Shown: in pieces, positions 6,025 to 13,113 of the stretch
How the letters are laid out: each line of letters begins with the position of its first letter
Numbering within the stretch: the first letter of the stretch is position 1
Assembly: GCA_964650975.1 (NCBI GenBank)
Contig: CAZYWA010000196.1
Location: forward strand, 1-13,113
Length of the DNA: 13,113 nucleotides
From: CAZYWA01 sp964650975 [NCBI: uncultured bacterium]
Lineage (GTDB): Bacteria > JADJOY01
Direction of reading: 5' to 3'
The notes under the pieces: model-generated
What the model saw: only the letters and a program-made list of their open reading frames with translations
Told to the model about the DNA's origin: nothing
The model's database searches: none
Program-made: the position numbers and the translations under genes

Positions 6025-6480
6025 ATGGCGAAAATCGACCTGAATGCGTCGCCTTCCCGGAGAGGATCGGCTTACCCCGCACCCTTCGACGCGCCTTGCC
6101 GGGAGCGTGTTCGCCACCGCCTCGGTGACGCCGCGGGCCTCACCGACTTCGGCGTGAATCTGCTGCGCCTGCCCCCAGGCGGGTGGTCCAGCCAGCGTCA
6201 TTGGCACAGCAACGAGGACGAGTTCGTGTACGTCCTGGCCGGCGAGGTGACGCTCATCACCGACGCGGGTGAGGAGCTGCTGCGCGCCGGGGACTGCGCC
6301 GGCTTTCGCAAGGGCGTCCCCGACGGCCACCACCTGGTGAACCGGAGCGGAGCCGAGGCGGTGTGCTTGGAGGTGGGAACGCGTGCCGCGGCAGACGTCG
6401 GCAATTATCCCGACATCGACCTGCGGATCGACAAGGCGGTCGGTCGGTTCACGCACAAGGACGGCACACCGTACCCGTAG
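6025..6480 (+). CDS. Small single-domain cupin protein
   Basis: This 151-residue protein has AAAGGA (6013-6018) before ATG 6025 and no signal peptide, so it is cytoplasmic. Cupin motif 1 is exact: G53-x5-H59-x-H61-x4-E66-x6-G73 (HWHSNEDEFVYVLAGE), giving three metal ligands. Motif 2 is GFRKGVPDGHHLVN (93-106), with H102 or H103 as the fourth ligand. The GHHLVNRS segment and the later hydrophobic-E-V-G-T-R and YPDIDL segments resemble a widespread group of uncharacterised cupins (COG3837-like). Such proteins bind a divalent metal and may act as sugar-epimerase-like or small dioxygenase-like enzymes or as sensors; the reaction is unknown. Gene order gives no partner, because it stands alone between two exported-protein genes. 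Confidence 0.85.
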   Translation: MAKIDLNASPSRRGSAYPAPFDAPCRERVRHRLGDAAGLTDFGVNLLRLPPGGWSSQRHWHSNEDEFVYVLAGEVTLITDAGEELLRAGDCAGFRKGVPDGHHLVNRSGAEAVCLEVGTRAAADVGNYPDIDLRIDKAVGRFTHKDGTPYP

Positions 6481-6741
6481 AGCGGACAACCACGGCGCCG
6501 AGCACCCGCCCGGGGTTGCATGTCGCGCGCGCTGCGCGTCGACGGCCGCCGTGGCTCGCGAAGGCGCCACGCAGGAGCGCCTCGCGGCGCGGGTGTGCGT
6601 GGGTCATCCGGCGAGGGATCGGCACGGCAGCCGCAGGCCCCGGTCCGATGGTCGTTGCGCATTGACCTCGCGGTTTCGGCGGGGGTACCGTTCGAGCGGT
6701 CGCTCCCGTCGGTCGGAACACCCATCTACATCGGTAGGCGC

Positions 6742-6756
6742 CCGGGCCGAGCCCGG
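6742..6756 (+). other. Short GC hairpin just before the lipoprotein ribosome site
   Basis: CCGGGC (6742-6747) and GCCCGG (6751-6756) pair perfectly around a 3-base loop, immediately upstream of the GGAGAGG ribosome site of the gene at 6772. It could stabilise the 5' end of the message or end an upstream transcript; no T run follows. The rest of 6481-6771 holds no gene I can support. Confidence 0.3.
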
Positions 6757-6771
6757 ACGGAGAGGCTTGAT

Positions 6772-7581
6772 ATGCCACGCATCACCGGACGCGCTTTCGC
6801 CACTCTCGCCGCGCTCGCGTGGGCACTGGCCTGCGCCTGCAATCCCACGTACGACGTCGATCAGCAGTACATGGACGAGACCACCAACCCGGAAGTCGGG
6901 CTCAAACCCTTCAACTTCGGGACGGCCGCCAACTACGCGACCTTCGCGCCCGGCCAGATGCTGCCCACCACCACCAACGCGGCGACGATGATCTGGACCT
7001 CGGGCACCACGTTCCTCTCGACGATCGCGGGCGGGGGCGGTGCGGTGCCGGTCTCGATCACGGGTACCGCGGTCGACTCGGACGCCGACCTGGTCGCCGA
7101 CGAGCTCGACGTGACGCTCGCCTACGACACGCCCGCGACCGAGACCCGGACGCTCTTGCGCACCGATCCGATCGCCGACTACCGCTGCTTCGGCGGAGCC
7201 GGGAGCTGCGAGCCGGCGCTGGCACCTCCCGAGTGCGTGTGGTCACCGCTCGGGGGCACCGTCTACGACGTCACCGTCACCATTCCCTTCGCCGACGGTG
7301 ACGGCGATCTCAATCCGAACCCGAACCACAATCTGGCGTTCGTCTACTGCCGCGACGGCGGCTTCGGCAGCTCATGCACGCCGTTCGCGATTCCCGAGAC
7401 GATCACCACCTGGGTGCTCACCGCCTCGGGCACGACCACCGGCACGCTCAACCTCTCGGTGCCGGGCTTCGATCTGATCCAGGGCATCGACACCATCCAC
7501 TCTTTCAGCTTCCAGGCGTGGGACGTCGCCGGCCACGAGAGCCAGAAGGTGAGCTGCGCCGCCCCGGCCGCGGCGGGCTGA
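6772..7581 (+). CDS. Lipoprotein with aspartate-rich loops, unknown function
   Basis: This 269-residue protein has ATG 6772 preceded by GGAGAGG at a spacing of 6 bases. The signal peptide runs to ALACAC, so lipidation could be at Cys21 or Cys23. The mature part is Thr/Ala/Gly-rich and predicted mostly beta. Two aspartate-rich stretches, VDSDADLVADELD (101-113) and DGDGDLNPN (175-183), resemble calcium-binding loops of the thrombospondin type 3/dockerin kind. Six further cysteines (139, 146, 155, 193, 202, 262) could form three disulfides, consistent with an oxidising periplasmic or surface location. The last third (GTTTGTLNLSVPGFD, then FSFQAWDVAGHES) reads like the final strands of an Ig-like or fibronectin-like domain. 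No named family is recognised. The frame is open upstream to 6520, but that part is arginine-rich and not included. Confidence 0.65.
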   Translation: MPRITGRAFATLAALAWALACACNPTYDVDQQYMDETTNPEVGLKPFNFGTAANYATFAPGQMLPTTTNAATMIWTSGTTFLSTIAGGGGAVPVSITGTAVDSDADLVADELDVTLAYDTPATETRTLLRTDPIADYRCFGGAGSCEPALAPPECVWSPLGGTVYDVTVTIPFADGDGDLNPNPNHNLAFVYCRDGGFGSSCTPFAIPETITTWVLTASGTTTGTLNLSVPGFDLIQGIDTIHSFSFQAWDVAGHESQKVSCAAPAAAG

Positions 7582-7655
7582 CCGCGGTCCTCCCGCCGCG
7601 AATCACCGACCCGGGACCGTCGCGCCGCGCTTGCCGGCGAATTCCGCCGCGCCGT

Positions 7656-7985
7656 TCACGAGATCTCCAGCCGGGCGATCTTCTCCCCGTTGAGCACGAA
7701 GGCGAAGCGCAGCTCGACCGGGCTGCTCGGGAAGGCGCCCGACACGCGGCACGCGACGACCGTTCCGCCGCCGTTTGCGGGAACGTCGAGGACGGCGATG
7801 CTCGGCTGGTACTTGTCGCTCACGTCCGTCGCCCAGGCTCGGACCGCGGCGATCCCGTCGTGAGTTTGCCCTTCGTCGCGGACCACGGCGTCCGCGGTGA
7901 AGCAAGCCGTGACCGCATCGATGTCCTGCGCGTTGAGCCCTTCGAGGTAGGCTCGGATGGGGTTGGGCAGGGTCGTGATCGGCAT
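7656..7985 (-). CDS. NTF2/SnoaL-like protein
   Basis: This 109-residue single-domain protein has the usual SnoaL_2/NTF2-like pattern: an N-terminal helix with YLEGLNAQDIDAVTACFTAD (13-32), then VVRDEGQTHDGIAAVRAW (34-51), followed by beta strands of the curved sheet (IAVLDV, GTVVACRVSG, VELRFAFVLNGEKIARLEI). The fold forms a small pocket used by isomerases, cyclases, dehydratase-like proteins and simple binding proteins, so the name does not fix the reaction. GAGGAA lies before ATG 7983-7985 at suitable spacing. It is divergent from the HxlR regulator gene with 69 bases between start codons, a common arrangement in which the regulator controls the neighbour. The 74-base gap to the convergent lipoprotein gene holds no clear terminator. 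Confidence 0.85.
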   Translation of the reverse strand: MPITTLPNPIRAYLEGLNAQDIDAVTACFTADAVVRDEGQTHDGIAAVRAWATDVSDKYQPSIAVLDVPANGGGTVVACRVSGAFPSSPVELRFAFVLNGEKIARLEIS

Positions 7986-8006
7986 GTTGGCTTCCTCGCT
8001 GGCGTT

Positions 8007-8019
8007 CGGGCGTTGCCCG
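8007..8019. promoter_or_regulatory. Interrupted palindrome between the NTF2-like and HxlR genes
   Basis: CGGGC (8007-8011) and GCCCG (8015-8019) are inverted around GTT, inside the 69-base divergent intergenic region. Dimeric HxlR proteins bind inverted repeats in such places, so this is a candidate operator. With only 5-base arms in GC-rich DNA, chance occurrence is possible. Confidence 0.25.
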
Positions 8020-8054
8020 TTTGCCTGACCTCACGATCCACCGAGCCCAGTCGA

Positions 8055-8462
8055 ATGACAAGAACGCACAAGAAGGTAAGTCACTCACGTGAGGGTGAGC
8101 GCCCGACGTACACGCCGGCGTCAGCGGCGCACGCCATCGAAGGCGTGCTCCAGATCGTCGACGGTCGTTGGAAGCTCCTCATCCTGTTTCATCTCTTCGG
8201 TGGCAAGGTGCTGCGATTCTCGCAACTGAAGCGGGCGATCCCGGCGATCTCCGAAAAGATGCTCACTCAGCAGCTTCGCCAGCTCGAAGCCGATGGCATC
8301 GTCCGGCGCGTCGTTTACCCCCAGGTTCCACCCAAGGTCGAGTACCGCCTCACGCGCTGGGGTCAATCGCTCTGCCCGGCGCTCGATGCCCTGCTGAAAT
8401 GGGCGGAGTCGCGCGTCGCGAGCTCCGAGGCGAGCGAAGCAGAGACCGGCCAAGGATTTTGA
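8055..8462 (+). CDS. HxlR-family winged-helix transcriptional regulator
   Basis: This 135-residue protein has the full HxlR signature at residues 27-117: DGRWKLLILFHL (36-47), LRFSQLKRAIPAISEKMLTQ (53-72, recognition region), LRQLEADGIVRRVVYPQVPP (wing, 74-93) and VEYRLTRWG (95-103), then a C-terminal dimerisation helix. These proteins bind DNA as dimers and often respond to aldehydes, quinones or oxidants. The N-terminal cysteine used by redox-sensing members such as YodB/HypR is absent (VLQIVDG at that place), leaving only Cys107, so classical thiol sensing is unlikely. A 25-residue polar extension precedes the domain. ATG 8055 has no clear ribosome site, so the start is uncertain. The gene is divergent from the NTF2-like gene, its most likely target besides itself. 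Confidence 0.9.
   Translation: MTRTHKKVSHSREGERPTYTPASAAHAIEGVLQIVDGRWKLLILFHLFGGKVLRFSQLKRAIPAISEKMLTQQLRQLEADGIVRRVVYPQVPPKVEYRLTRWGQSLCPALDALLKWAESRVASSEASEAETGQGF
8084..8093. promoter_or_regulatory. 10-bp palindrome in the 5' part of the HxlR gene
   Basis: CTCACGTGAG is a perfect palindrome, flanked by TCA on the left and GGTGA on the right, which extends the symmetry imperfectly (8081-8098). It lies about 30 bases inside the predicted HxlR coding region, in the non-conserved extension. It could be an operator if the true start is further downstream, or for autoregulation. Confidence 0.25.
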
Positions 8463-8471
8463 AGACACGAA

Positions 8472-8492
8472 CTCCGCGGTCTCCGCGTGGAG
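8472..8492. terminator. Possible terminator hairpin between convergent genes
   Basis: CTCCGCG (8472-8478) pairs with CGTGGAG (8486-8492), with one G-U pair and a 7-base loop. It begins 9 bases after the HxlR stop, in the 81-base gap before the 3' end of the convergent large regulator gene. There is no T run, so the call is weak. Confidence 0.3.
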
Positions 8493-8543
8493 ATCTCGGT
8501 GGCTGCGTGATCGCCAGCCAGCGCGGGTGGACGCCTCAGCGGG

Positions 8544-11465
8544 TTACGCCAGCTCCGCCAGCAGCTTGCGGGCCGTGGCGACGTCGAAGCTGTCGTTCCC
8601 TTCGGTGATGCCGTGTACGGCCGGCGCGAGCGCACGACGTGCGGCCGCGCGCTGGCCCTGCTGCTGCAACAGCCGGGCCTGACTGACGGCCGCCCGTAGC
8701 GCCCACCAGCGCGCTCCTTGCGCTCGGGAGATTTCGATGGCGCGGTCGAGTGCACGTTGTGCCTCCGCCCAATCCTCGCGGGCGCGGTGCAGCTCCGCTT
8801 CGACGCGAAACGCTTCGGCCGCGAAGCGCATTTCGCCGTTCGACTGGATGAACGCGTGCGTGGCCACGATCCGCCGCAGCGCTTCGTCCAGCTCGCCCGC
8901 TTGGCCGTACGTCTCCGCCAAGGTCACCATCATCGCCGACGAGCTCGACACCTGACCGCTGGCGCGCAGTGCATCGAGGCCCGCCTGCATTTCGGCGATG
9001 CCCGCCGCGGTCTCGCCGCGCCATGCCTTGAGCCAGCCGTTGCCGAAACCGCCCAGCGCGGCTGCCATGATCAGCCCGTTCTGGTCACCGATGCGCTGCG
9101 CGATTTCCGCGGTGACGGCCACCCCGCGCTCATCGTGCACCGTGAGGTGGAAGATGACCGCCCAGGCGGCAGCGCTTCCTTGCACGTAGGGGCTCTCCGT
9201 TGCCGCGCGCGCCATGGCTTGCTGGGCCCGATCTCGTGCCTGATCGGGGTAGCCTTGATGTCCCAGGGTGAACGCCGCATAGGTCAGCGCGAGGACCCAG
9301 AAGTTCATGTACCCGCCGGGCTGCGGCAGCTCTCCGATCTCCAGAGCCTGATCGAGATGCGTGCGGGCCCCGGCGAGGGTCCCGCCGTGGTATTGGGTCA
9401 TCCCCAGGAAGAGGTGCGCGGCGAAGGTGAAGGGTGGCAGTGGAAGGGTGCGCATCGCCGCCGCCAGGTGCTGGGCCATCTCCTCGGCGCGATCGAACCG
9501 GGAACGGGCGAGATACACGGAGACGAGGCCGATGCTTGCCTGAAATCGCTGCACCTCGTCCTGGCTTTCCTCGGCAAGTGCCCACGCGCTCGCGAACGCC
9601 CGATCGGCGTCCGGGTCGGCCAATCCACGCGCTCTGAGCAGCGCCTGGCCCAATCTCAAGTAGATGCGAATCGCTCGCAACACGCGCTCCGGGCTACGCG
9701 GCAATCGCTCGAGAATCGCCAGTGCTCGCTCGAGCACGGTCACCGTCTCACGCTCGGCGCCATAGCGCGAGGCGCGTTCCGCAGCCTCTTCCAGATACGC
9801 GACGGCACGCTCCGCCATGCCACCGGCTTCGAAGTGCCGCGCCAGGTGGATCGCGATGTCGGCCGTTTGCCCGGCGTAGCCGCGCTCGAGGCGTTCGGCG
9901 ATACGGCCGTGCCACGCGCTGCGGCGCGCCGCGGGAATCCGGTCGTACAACACGTCTTCGTACAAGGCGTGCATGAGCGCATAGCGACTGGCGTGGGTAC
10001 CGTCCGCCCATAGGTCCGCTCCCGCCGCGCGCAGGAGCTGGGCGCGGCGCGCGAGGGACTCGAGCTGGGCCTCGACCTCCACCAGGGGCAACTCGAGCGC
10101 GGCGGCGACCTCCGCCGCCGAAAAGGTCCTGCCCGCGACGCTGCCCGCCTCGATCACCGCGCGTTGCTGCTCGCTGTGCCGCTCGAGCCGCGTGACGAGC
10201 AGCTGGCGCAAGCCGTCGGGGATGCCGACCGCGATCTCGGCGACCGGCACCGCGAGCGTCCACTGCCCGCCGCTCTCCGCGAGCACGCCGGTGGCGACCA
10301 GCTCGTTGACCACGTTCACCACGAACAGCGCGTTCCCGTCGGTGCGCGCGTGGACGACACCGCCGAGCGACGCCGCCGGCGCGAGGCCAGGGCAGCGCTG
10401 CCGCACGTAGTCGATCACCCCATCTGGATCGAGGGGGTCGAGCCAGAGGTCACGGCACTGCCCACGCGCGAGCAGTTCCTGGTGCATCCCCTTGAGCGGA
10501 TGGTCCAGTACGGTCATCTCGGCGGCGCGGTAGGTGCCGATGAGCAAGAGCGACGTGGGAGCCCGTCCTTGTGCCAGGCGTGCCAGCAGATCGACCGTTG
10601 CCAGATCGCTCCAATGGAGATCTTCGAGCACCAGCACCAGTGGCACCGGTAGCGCGTCGATGACGGCGGCCATCTCGCGCCGCATGCGCTCGGGAGAGGC
10701 CGCGTCCGATGGCACGGCCCGCCCGGCGCCGGGGCTCAAACCCAGCAAGCCGATCCATGACGGCGCCAGGTCGCGCAGCAACGACTCGAGCGGTGCCCCA
10801 TCGGGCGTCGAGCACAGCTGGCGGAATGCCTCGATCACCGGCAGGTAAGGCTCACTGGTGCTGTATTGCTCGAGGCACTGGCCGTAGGCGAGGAGCAGCG
10901 CGGATCTCCGGCTGCCGGGGGTTTGCGTGTGGGTCGCCCCACCCGCCGTCAATCGCTTGAGAAATTCCTCGATCAGGGTCGTCTTGCCGATGCCGGCACC
11001 TCCGACGACGAAGCCGACCTGTCGCTTGCGCGCCAAGGCCTGCTGCAGCCACCCATCGAGCACGGCGAGCTCCGCGCCTCGGCCGACGGGAGAGACGGTT
11101 TTCGGGCTCGCGTTCGCCGGGTCGCGGTCTCCCGCGCCAGCCACGTGCACGGCGGCGATGAAGCGGTAGCCGCGGCGGTGCTCGGTTTGAATGACGTGCG
11201 GCTGGCGAGCATCGTCGCCGAGGATGCGCCGCAGCTCCTTGATCGAAGTGGTCAGCACCTCCTCGCCGACCACGGTGTCGGGCCAGATGGCCCTCAGAAG
11301 CTCGTTCTTGGTGACCAAGCGGCCGGGCCGCTCCGCGAGATAGGCGAGCAGCGCGAAAGTCTTGGGGCGCAGCGCGATCGTGTCAGGCCCGGACTGCAAC
11401 CGACCGTCGGCCGGATCGAGCCGGTAACCGCAGAAATGCAGGACCGAGTGCCCCGGTTCGTCCAT
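8544..11465 (-). CDS. Large transcriptional regulator: winged helix, AAA ATPase and TPR-like repeats
   Basis: This 973-residue protein begins with an OmpR/PhoB-type winged-helix DNA-binding domain at about 8-105: LRPKTFALLAYLAERPGRLV (32-51), then LTTSIKELRRILGD and the wing HRRGYRF (97-103). An AAA_16-like ATPase follows, with Walker A GGAGIGKTT at 155-163 and Walker B LVLVLEDLHWSD at 276-287. The region to about 480 is winged-helix/helical, and from about 500 to the end are TPR-like helical repeats (for example AERAVAYLEEAAERASRYGA, FDRAEEMAQHLAAAM, LDEALRRIVATHAF, WAEAQRALDRAIEISRAQG). The order resembles MalT/AfsR-like STAND regulators, in which the ATPase is a switch and the repeats sense a ligand or partner, but no BTAD domain follows the DNA-binding domain as in SARP proteins. 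No receiver domain precedes it. It is cytoplasmic, with no membrane span. The start is ATG 11463-11465. It is divergent from the gene at 11566, its best candidate target. Confidence 0.88.
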   Translation of the reverse strand: MDEPGHSVLHFCGYRLDPADGRLQSGPDTIALRPKTFALLAYLAERPGRLVTKNELLRAIWPDTVVGEEVLTTSIKELRRILGDDARQPHVIQTEHRRGYRFIAAVHVAGAGDRDPANASPKTVSPVGRGAELAVLDGWLQQALARKRQVGFVVGGAGIGKTTLIEEFLKRLTAGGATHTQTPGSRRSALLLAYGQCLEQYSTSEPYLPVIEAFRQLCSTPDGAPLESLLRDLAPSWIGLLGLSPGAGRAVPSDAASPERMRREMAAVIDALPVPLVLVLEDLHWSDLATVDLLARLAQGRAPTSLLLIGTYRAAEMTVLDHPLKGMHQELLARGQCRDLWLDPLDPDGVIDYVRQRCPGLAPAASLGGVVHARTDGNALFVVNVVNELVATGVLAESGGQWTLAVPVAEIAVGIPDGLRQLLVTRLERHSEQQRAVIEAGSVAGRTFSAAEVAAALELPLVEVEAQLESLARRAQLLRAAGADLWADGTHASRYALMHALYEDVLYDRIPAARRSAWHGRIAERLERGYAGQTADIAIHLARHFEAGGMAERAVAYLEEAAERASRYGAERETVTVLERALAILERLPRSPERVLRAIRIYLRLGQALLRARGLADPDADRAFASAWALAEESQDEVQRFQASIGLVSVYLARSRFDRAEEMAQHLAAAMRTLPLPPFTFAAHLFLGMTQYHGGTLAGARTHLDQALEIGELPQPGGYMNFWVLALTYAAFTLGHQGYPDQARDRAQQAMARAATESPYVQGSAAAWAVIFHLTVHDERGVAVTAEIAQRIGDQNGLIMAAALGGFGNGWLKAWRGETAAGIAEMQAGLDALRASGQVSSSSAMMVTLAETYGQAGELDEALRRIVATHAFIQSNGEMRFAAEAFRVEAELHRAREDWAEAQRALDRAIEISRAQGARWWALRAAVSQARLLQQQGQRAAARRALAPAVHGITEGNDSFDVATARKLLAELA

Positions 11466-11565
11466 CGGATTCGTTCCGCCCGAACGGCCCTCGCCGCGCG
11501 GGTTTCAGGGAAATTCCACAACTCCTTCAGGACCCGCGAGGCGCGCGAGAGTATCTCAATGCCGC
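11466..11565. promoter_or_regulatory. Divergent promoter region between the large regulator and the unknown membrane protein
   Basis: These 100 bases separate two divergent start codons and must contain both promoters if each gene has its own. A short AT-richer patch with GGAAATTCC (11509-11517), nearly symmetric, stands out. I could not identify convincing -35/-10 pairs on either strand. The regulator's own binding site may lie here. Confidence 0.35.
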
Positions 11566-13113
11566 ATGGAACAGCAGAGCAATGTCCCGGACACCTACGC
11601 AACTCCGGTGCGGCTTCAGGTCCCCCATCCGGCGATCCGGCCCAGCCCCGCCGGCGGTTGGAGCGGTCCAGCGATCGCCGCTCAGACGCCCATCCATCTC
11701 GACGTCGATGTGCCCTCGGCCGCGGGCGAGCCGGCTGCCGAGCCGGATGCCGCGCCGCCGGCAAGGACCGCCGGAAGCGTGGGACAGATACTGGGTGGAG
11801 TCCTGGTTCTCGTGTCTCTCCTCGGCGTCGGCGCCCTGCCCATCGCGTGGTGTCTCGGAGGGATCGGCAGCCCGCTGGCCGCGCTGTGCGGTCTGGCCAT
11901 CGTGCTGGTGCTAGCGAACGATACGCTCCTCTCGCACGTCGAATGGCGGAGAATTTTCTTCGCGGAGACGCCGGACCGAAGTGTCCTGCCGCGCGGTGCG
12001 CAGCCGCCGCCGCTCTCCCGTCGCTCTGCAGCGGCCGCGGGCCAACGGGCGCCCCGCGGCCGGGACATCCCTGGCCTGGTGATGCGGCGGCTCAGCTTCC
12101 GCCAGTGGCTCTATTACAAGTTCACCCTGCGCTTCGATTACCTGGTCAACGATCTCTGGCGCGCCGCCGTCCATAGCCTGCGCAAGAGCTTGCTGCGACG
12201 CGGATTTCGTTCCGCTCGCGCCTGGTCGAGCCTCTATCAGCCGTGCTGGGAGCGTATCGACCGCCAGCTCGCCGAGCTTCTCATCGAAAGCAGCCTGATG
12301 CTGGGGCTCACGGAAACGTGGAGCGATCCCGAGTCCGGCCATACCCATGGGCGGTTCGTGTACACGGATTGGGCATGCCCGGCCGGCACACGCTTCGAGA
12401 ACGAGGCGGTCCAGATCGACCGCTTCGAGGTGGTCGTCGACCTCGACCGGCGCCAGGCCCTCAGCGCGGCGGTCAATGGACGCGAGATTGGTGCCGGCGA
12501 GGACGCGCTGGTGCTCGCCGACCTCTGCGTCTCGATTCACATCCACACCATCTTGCACGCGTACGCCAACTGGGCCTGCGTCCCCGATCACAAGGACCCC
12601 GTGCTGGCGCGGGCCGCCGTCTACACCCTGGCGATGAACGGCCAGGCCTGGTACGCGGGCCACTTCGCCAACGCGGAAGCGGCCAACTTCCGGCGAGTCC
12701 TGATGCGCAACGCCCAGGGCGGGATGTTCGAGCACGGTAACGGCGCCATGATGAAGCAGATCGTGCGGTTTTCTCGCGCCGGCGCATTTCTCATGGCGGC
12801 GCGCAAGGCCACCATGGACGTGCTGCGCGAGCATCACGTCGACATCAACCCGGAGGCGTTCTTCTTGATGAGCGTGGTGCACTCCGTGGACCACGCCGTC
12901 ATCCCCGCCGCGGTGGATCCGGTCAATCTGCACTCGAAGCTTCTCAACTATCGCGGCATGGAGTGGATTCGCGTCCTCGTCCAGGAGCCGCTGCAGCCGA
13001 TTCTCGCCAATACCCGCATCTCCGCCGCGAAATCGGGCTGGATCGCCGATCTCTACAAGCGCCTTGCCGCGATCGACCCGTGGTACGCCGACCGGGTCGA
13101 CTACTGCATCCGG
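11566..13113 (+). CDS. Unrecognised membrane-anchored histidine-rich protein (3' end outside window)
   Basis: The frame is open from ATG 11566 to the last base, giving 516 residues without a stop. Residues 1-70 are Pro/Ala-rich and probably disordered. Two hydrophobic segments at about 75-97 and 101-117 form a membrane hairpin. After a basic, proline-containing linker (about 130-170) comes a long soluble region of aromatic-rich helices. It contains clustered histidines: H325, H327 and H331 (SIHIHTILHAYANW), H342, H366 (WYAGHFANAEAANF), H390 (FEHGNG) and H439/H443 (VVHSVDHAVIP), a spacing compatible with a metal or haem site. I recognise no family; a metal-dependent oxygenase or peroxidase-like function is only a guess. 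Codon use (G/C third positions) and the aromatic/hydrophobic pattern support this strand over the arginine/histidine-rich frame opposite (11911-12933). The ribosome site is weak, so the start could differ. Confidence 0.7.
   Translation, partial: MEQQSNVPDTYATPVRLQVPHPAIRPSPAGGWSGPAIAAQTPIHLDVDVPSAAGEPAAEPDAAPPARTAGSVGQILGGVLVLVSLLGVGALPIAWCLGGIGSPLAALCGLAIVLVLANDTLLSHVEWRRIFFAETPDRSVLPRGAQPPPLSRRSAAAAGQRAPRGRDIPGLVMRRLSFRQWLYYKFTLRFDYLVNDLWRAAVHSLRKSLLRRGFRSARAWSSLYQPCWERIDRQLAELLIESSLMLGLTETWSDPESGHTHGRFVYTDWACPAGTRFENEAVQIDRFEVVVDLDRRQALSAAVNGREIGAGEDALVLADLCVSIHIHTILHAYANWACVPDHKDPVLARAAVYTLAMNGQAWYAGHFANAEAANFRRVLMRNAQGGMFEHGNGAMMKQIVRFSRAGAFLMAARKATMDVLREHHVDINPEAFFLMSVVHSVDHAVIPAAVDPVNLHSKLLNYRGMEWIRVLVQEPLQPILANTRISAAKSGWIADLYKRLAAIDPWYADRVDYCIR

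Noticed and set aside
8718-10013. Plus-strand open frame (431 codons) opposite the TPR region of the large regulator
   Set aside because: The composition is Arg/His-rich with no recognisable domain; the minus strand encodes a continuous, well-formed regulator.
10866-12176. Plus-strand frame (436 codons) crossing the divergent promoter region
   Set aside because: It spans the start of the large regulator and the intergenic gap in the wrong frame; the product is Arg-rich and domain-free.
11911-12933. Minus-strand open frame (340 codons) opposite the histidine-rich protein
   Set aside because: Its His/Arg/Val/Asp-rich composition looks antisense; the plus strand stays open for 516 codons with better codon use and a membrane hairpin.

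Overview
The window is high-GC bacterial DNA with G/C-biased third codon positions. Three lipoprotein-type signal peptides plus one ordinary secretory signal suggest a Gram-negative cell with a well-developed envelope. Together with a B12-type radical SAM enzyme, a membrane desaturase and a large winged-helix/ATPase/TPR regulator, this fits an environmental deltaproteobacterium-like lineage (Myxococcota, Binatota or relatives). That placement is inference from gene style; no ribosomal or other marker gene is present. No tRNA, rRNA, CRISPR array, insertion sequence or phage gene was seen.

Layout. Bases 1-555 hold the 3' end of a B12-dependent radical SAM protein gene. It converges on a minus-strand pair: a small four-helix membrane protein (623-1057) and, upstream of it, a single-cluster ferredoxin (1121-1354). 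The two converging genes share a strong hairpin at 608-648. After a candidate 32-residue membrane peptide (1505-1603) and a hairpin-rich leader comes a plus-strand membrane fatty acid desaturase (1820-3067).

Bases 3160-7581 are mainly an envelope block. It contains a lipoprotein with an IPT/TIG domain and about seven propeller-like repeats (3160-4488), a small Ig-like lipoprotein on the minus strand (4621-5112), a proline-rich secreted protein on the minus strand (5382-5786), a small cupin (6025-6480) and a lipoprotein with aspartate-rich loops and six cysteines (6772-7581). Then come a divergent pair, an NTF2/SnoaL-like protein (7656-7985, minus) and an HxlR-type regulator (8055-8462, plus).

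Bases 8544-11465 (minus) encode a 973-residue regulator: OmpR-type winged helix, AAA ATPase and a long helical TPR-like tail. Divergent from it, from 11566 past the end of the window, runs an unrecognised protein with an N-terminal membrane hairpin and a histidine-rich core.

How the genes may work together (inference). The ferredoxin could deliver electrons to an oxygenase or to the nearby desaturase, linking the left half to lipid modification. The HxlR regulator probably controls itself and the NTF2-like gene. The large regulator may control the divergent histidine-rich protein. Most other genes look like independent transcription units on alternating strands. I see no defence system, biosynthetic cluster or mobile element; the least explained items are the protein at 11566-13113, the propeller lipoprotein and the candidate small peptide.
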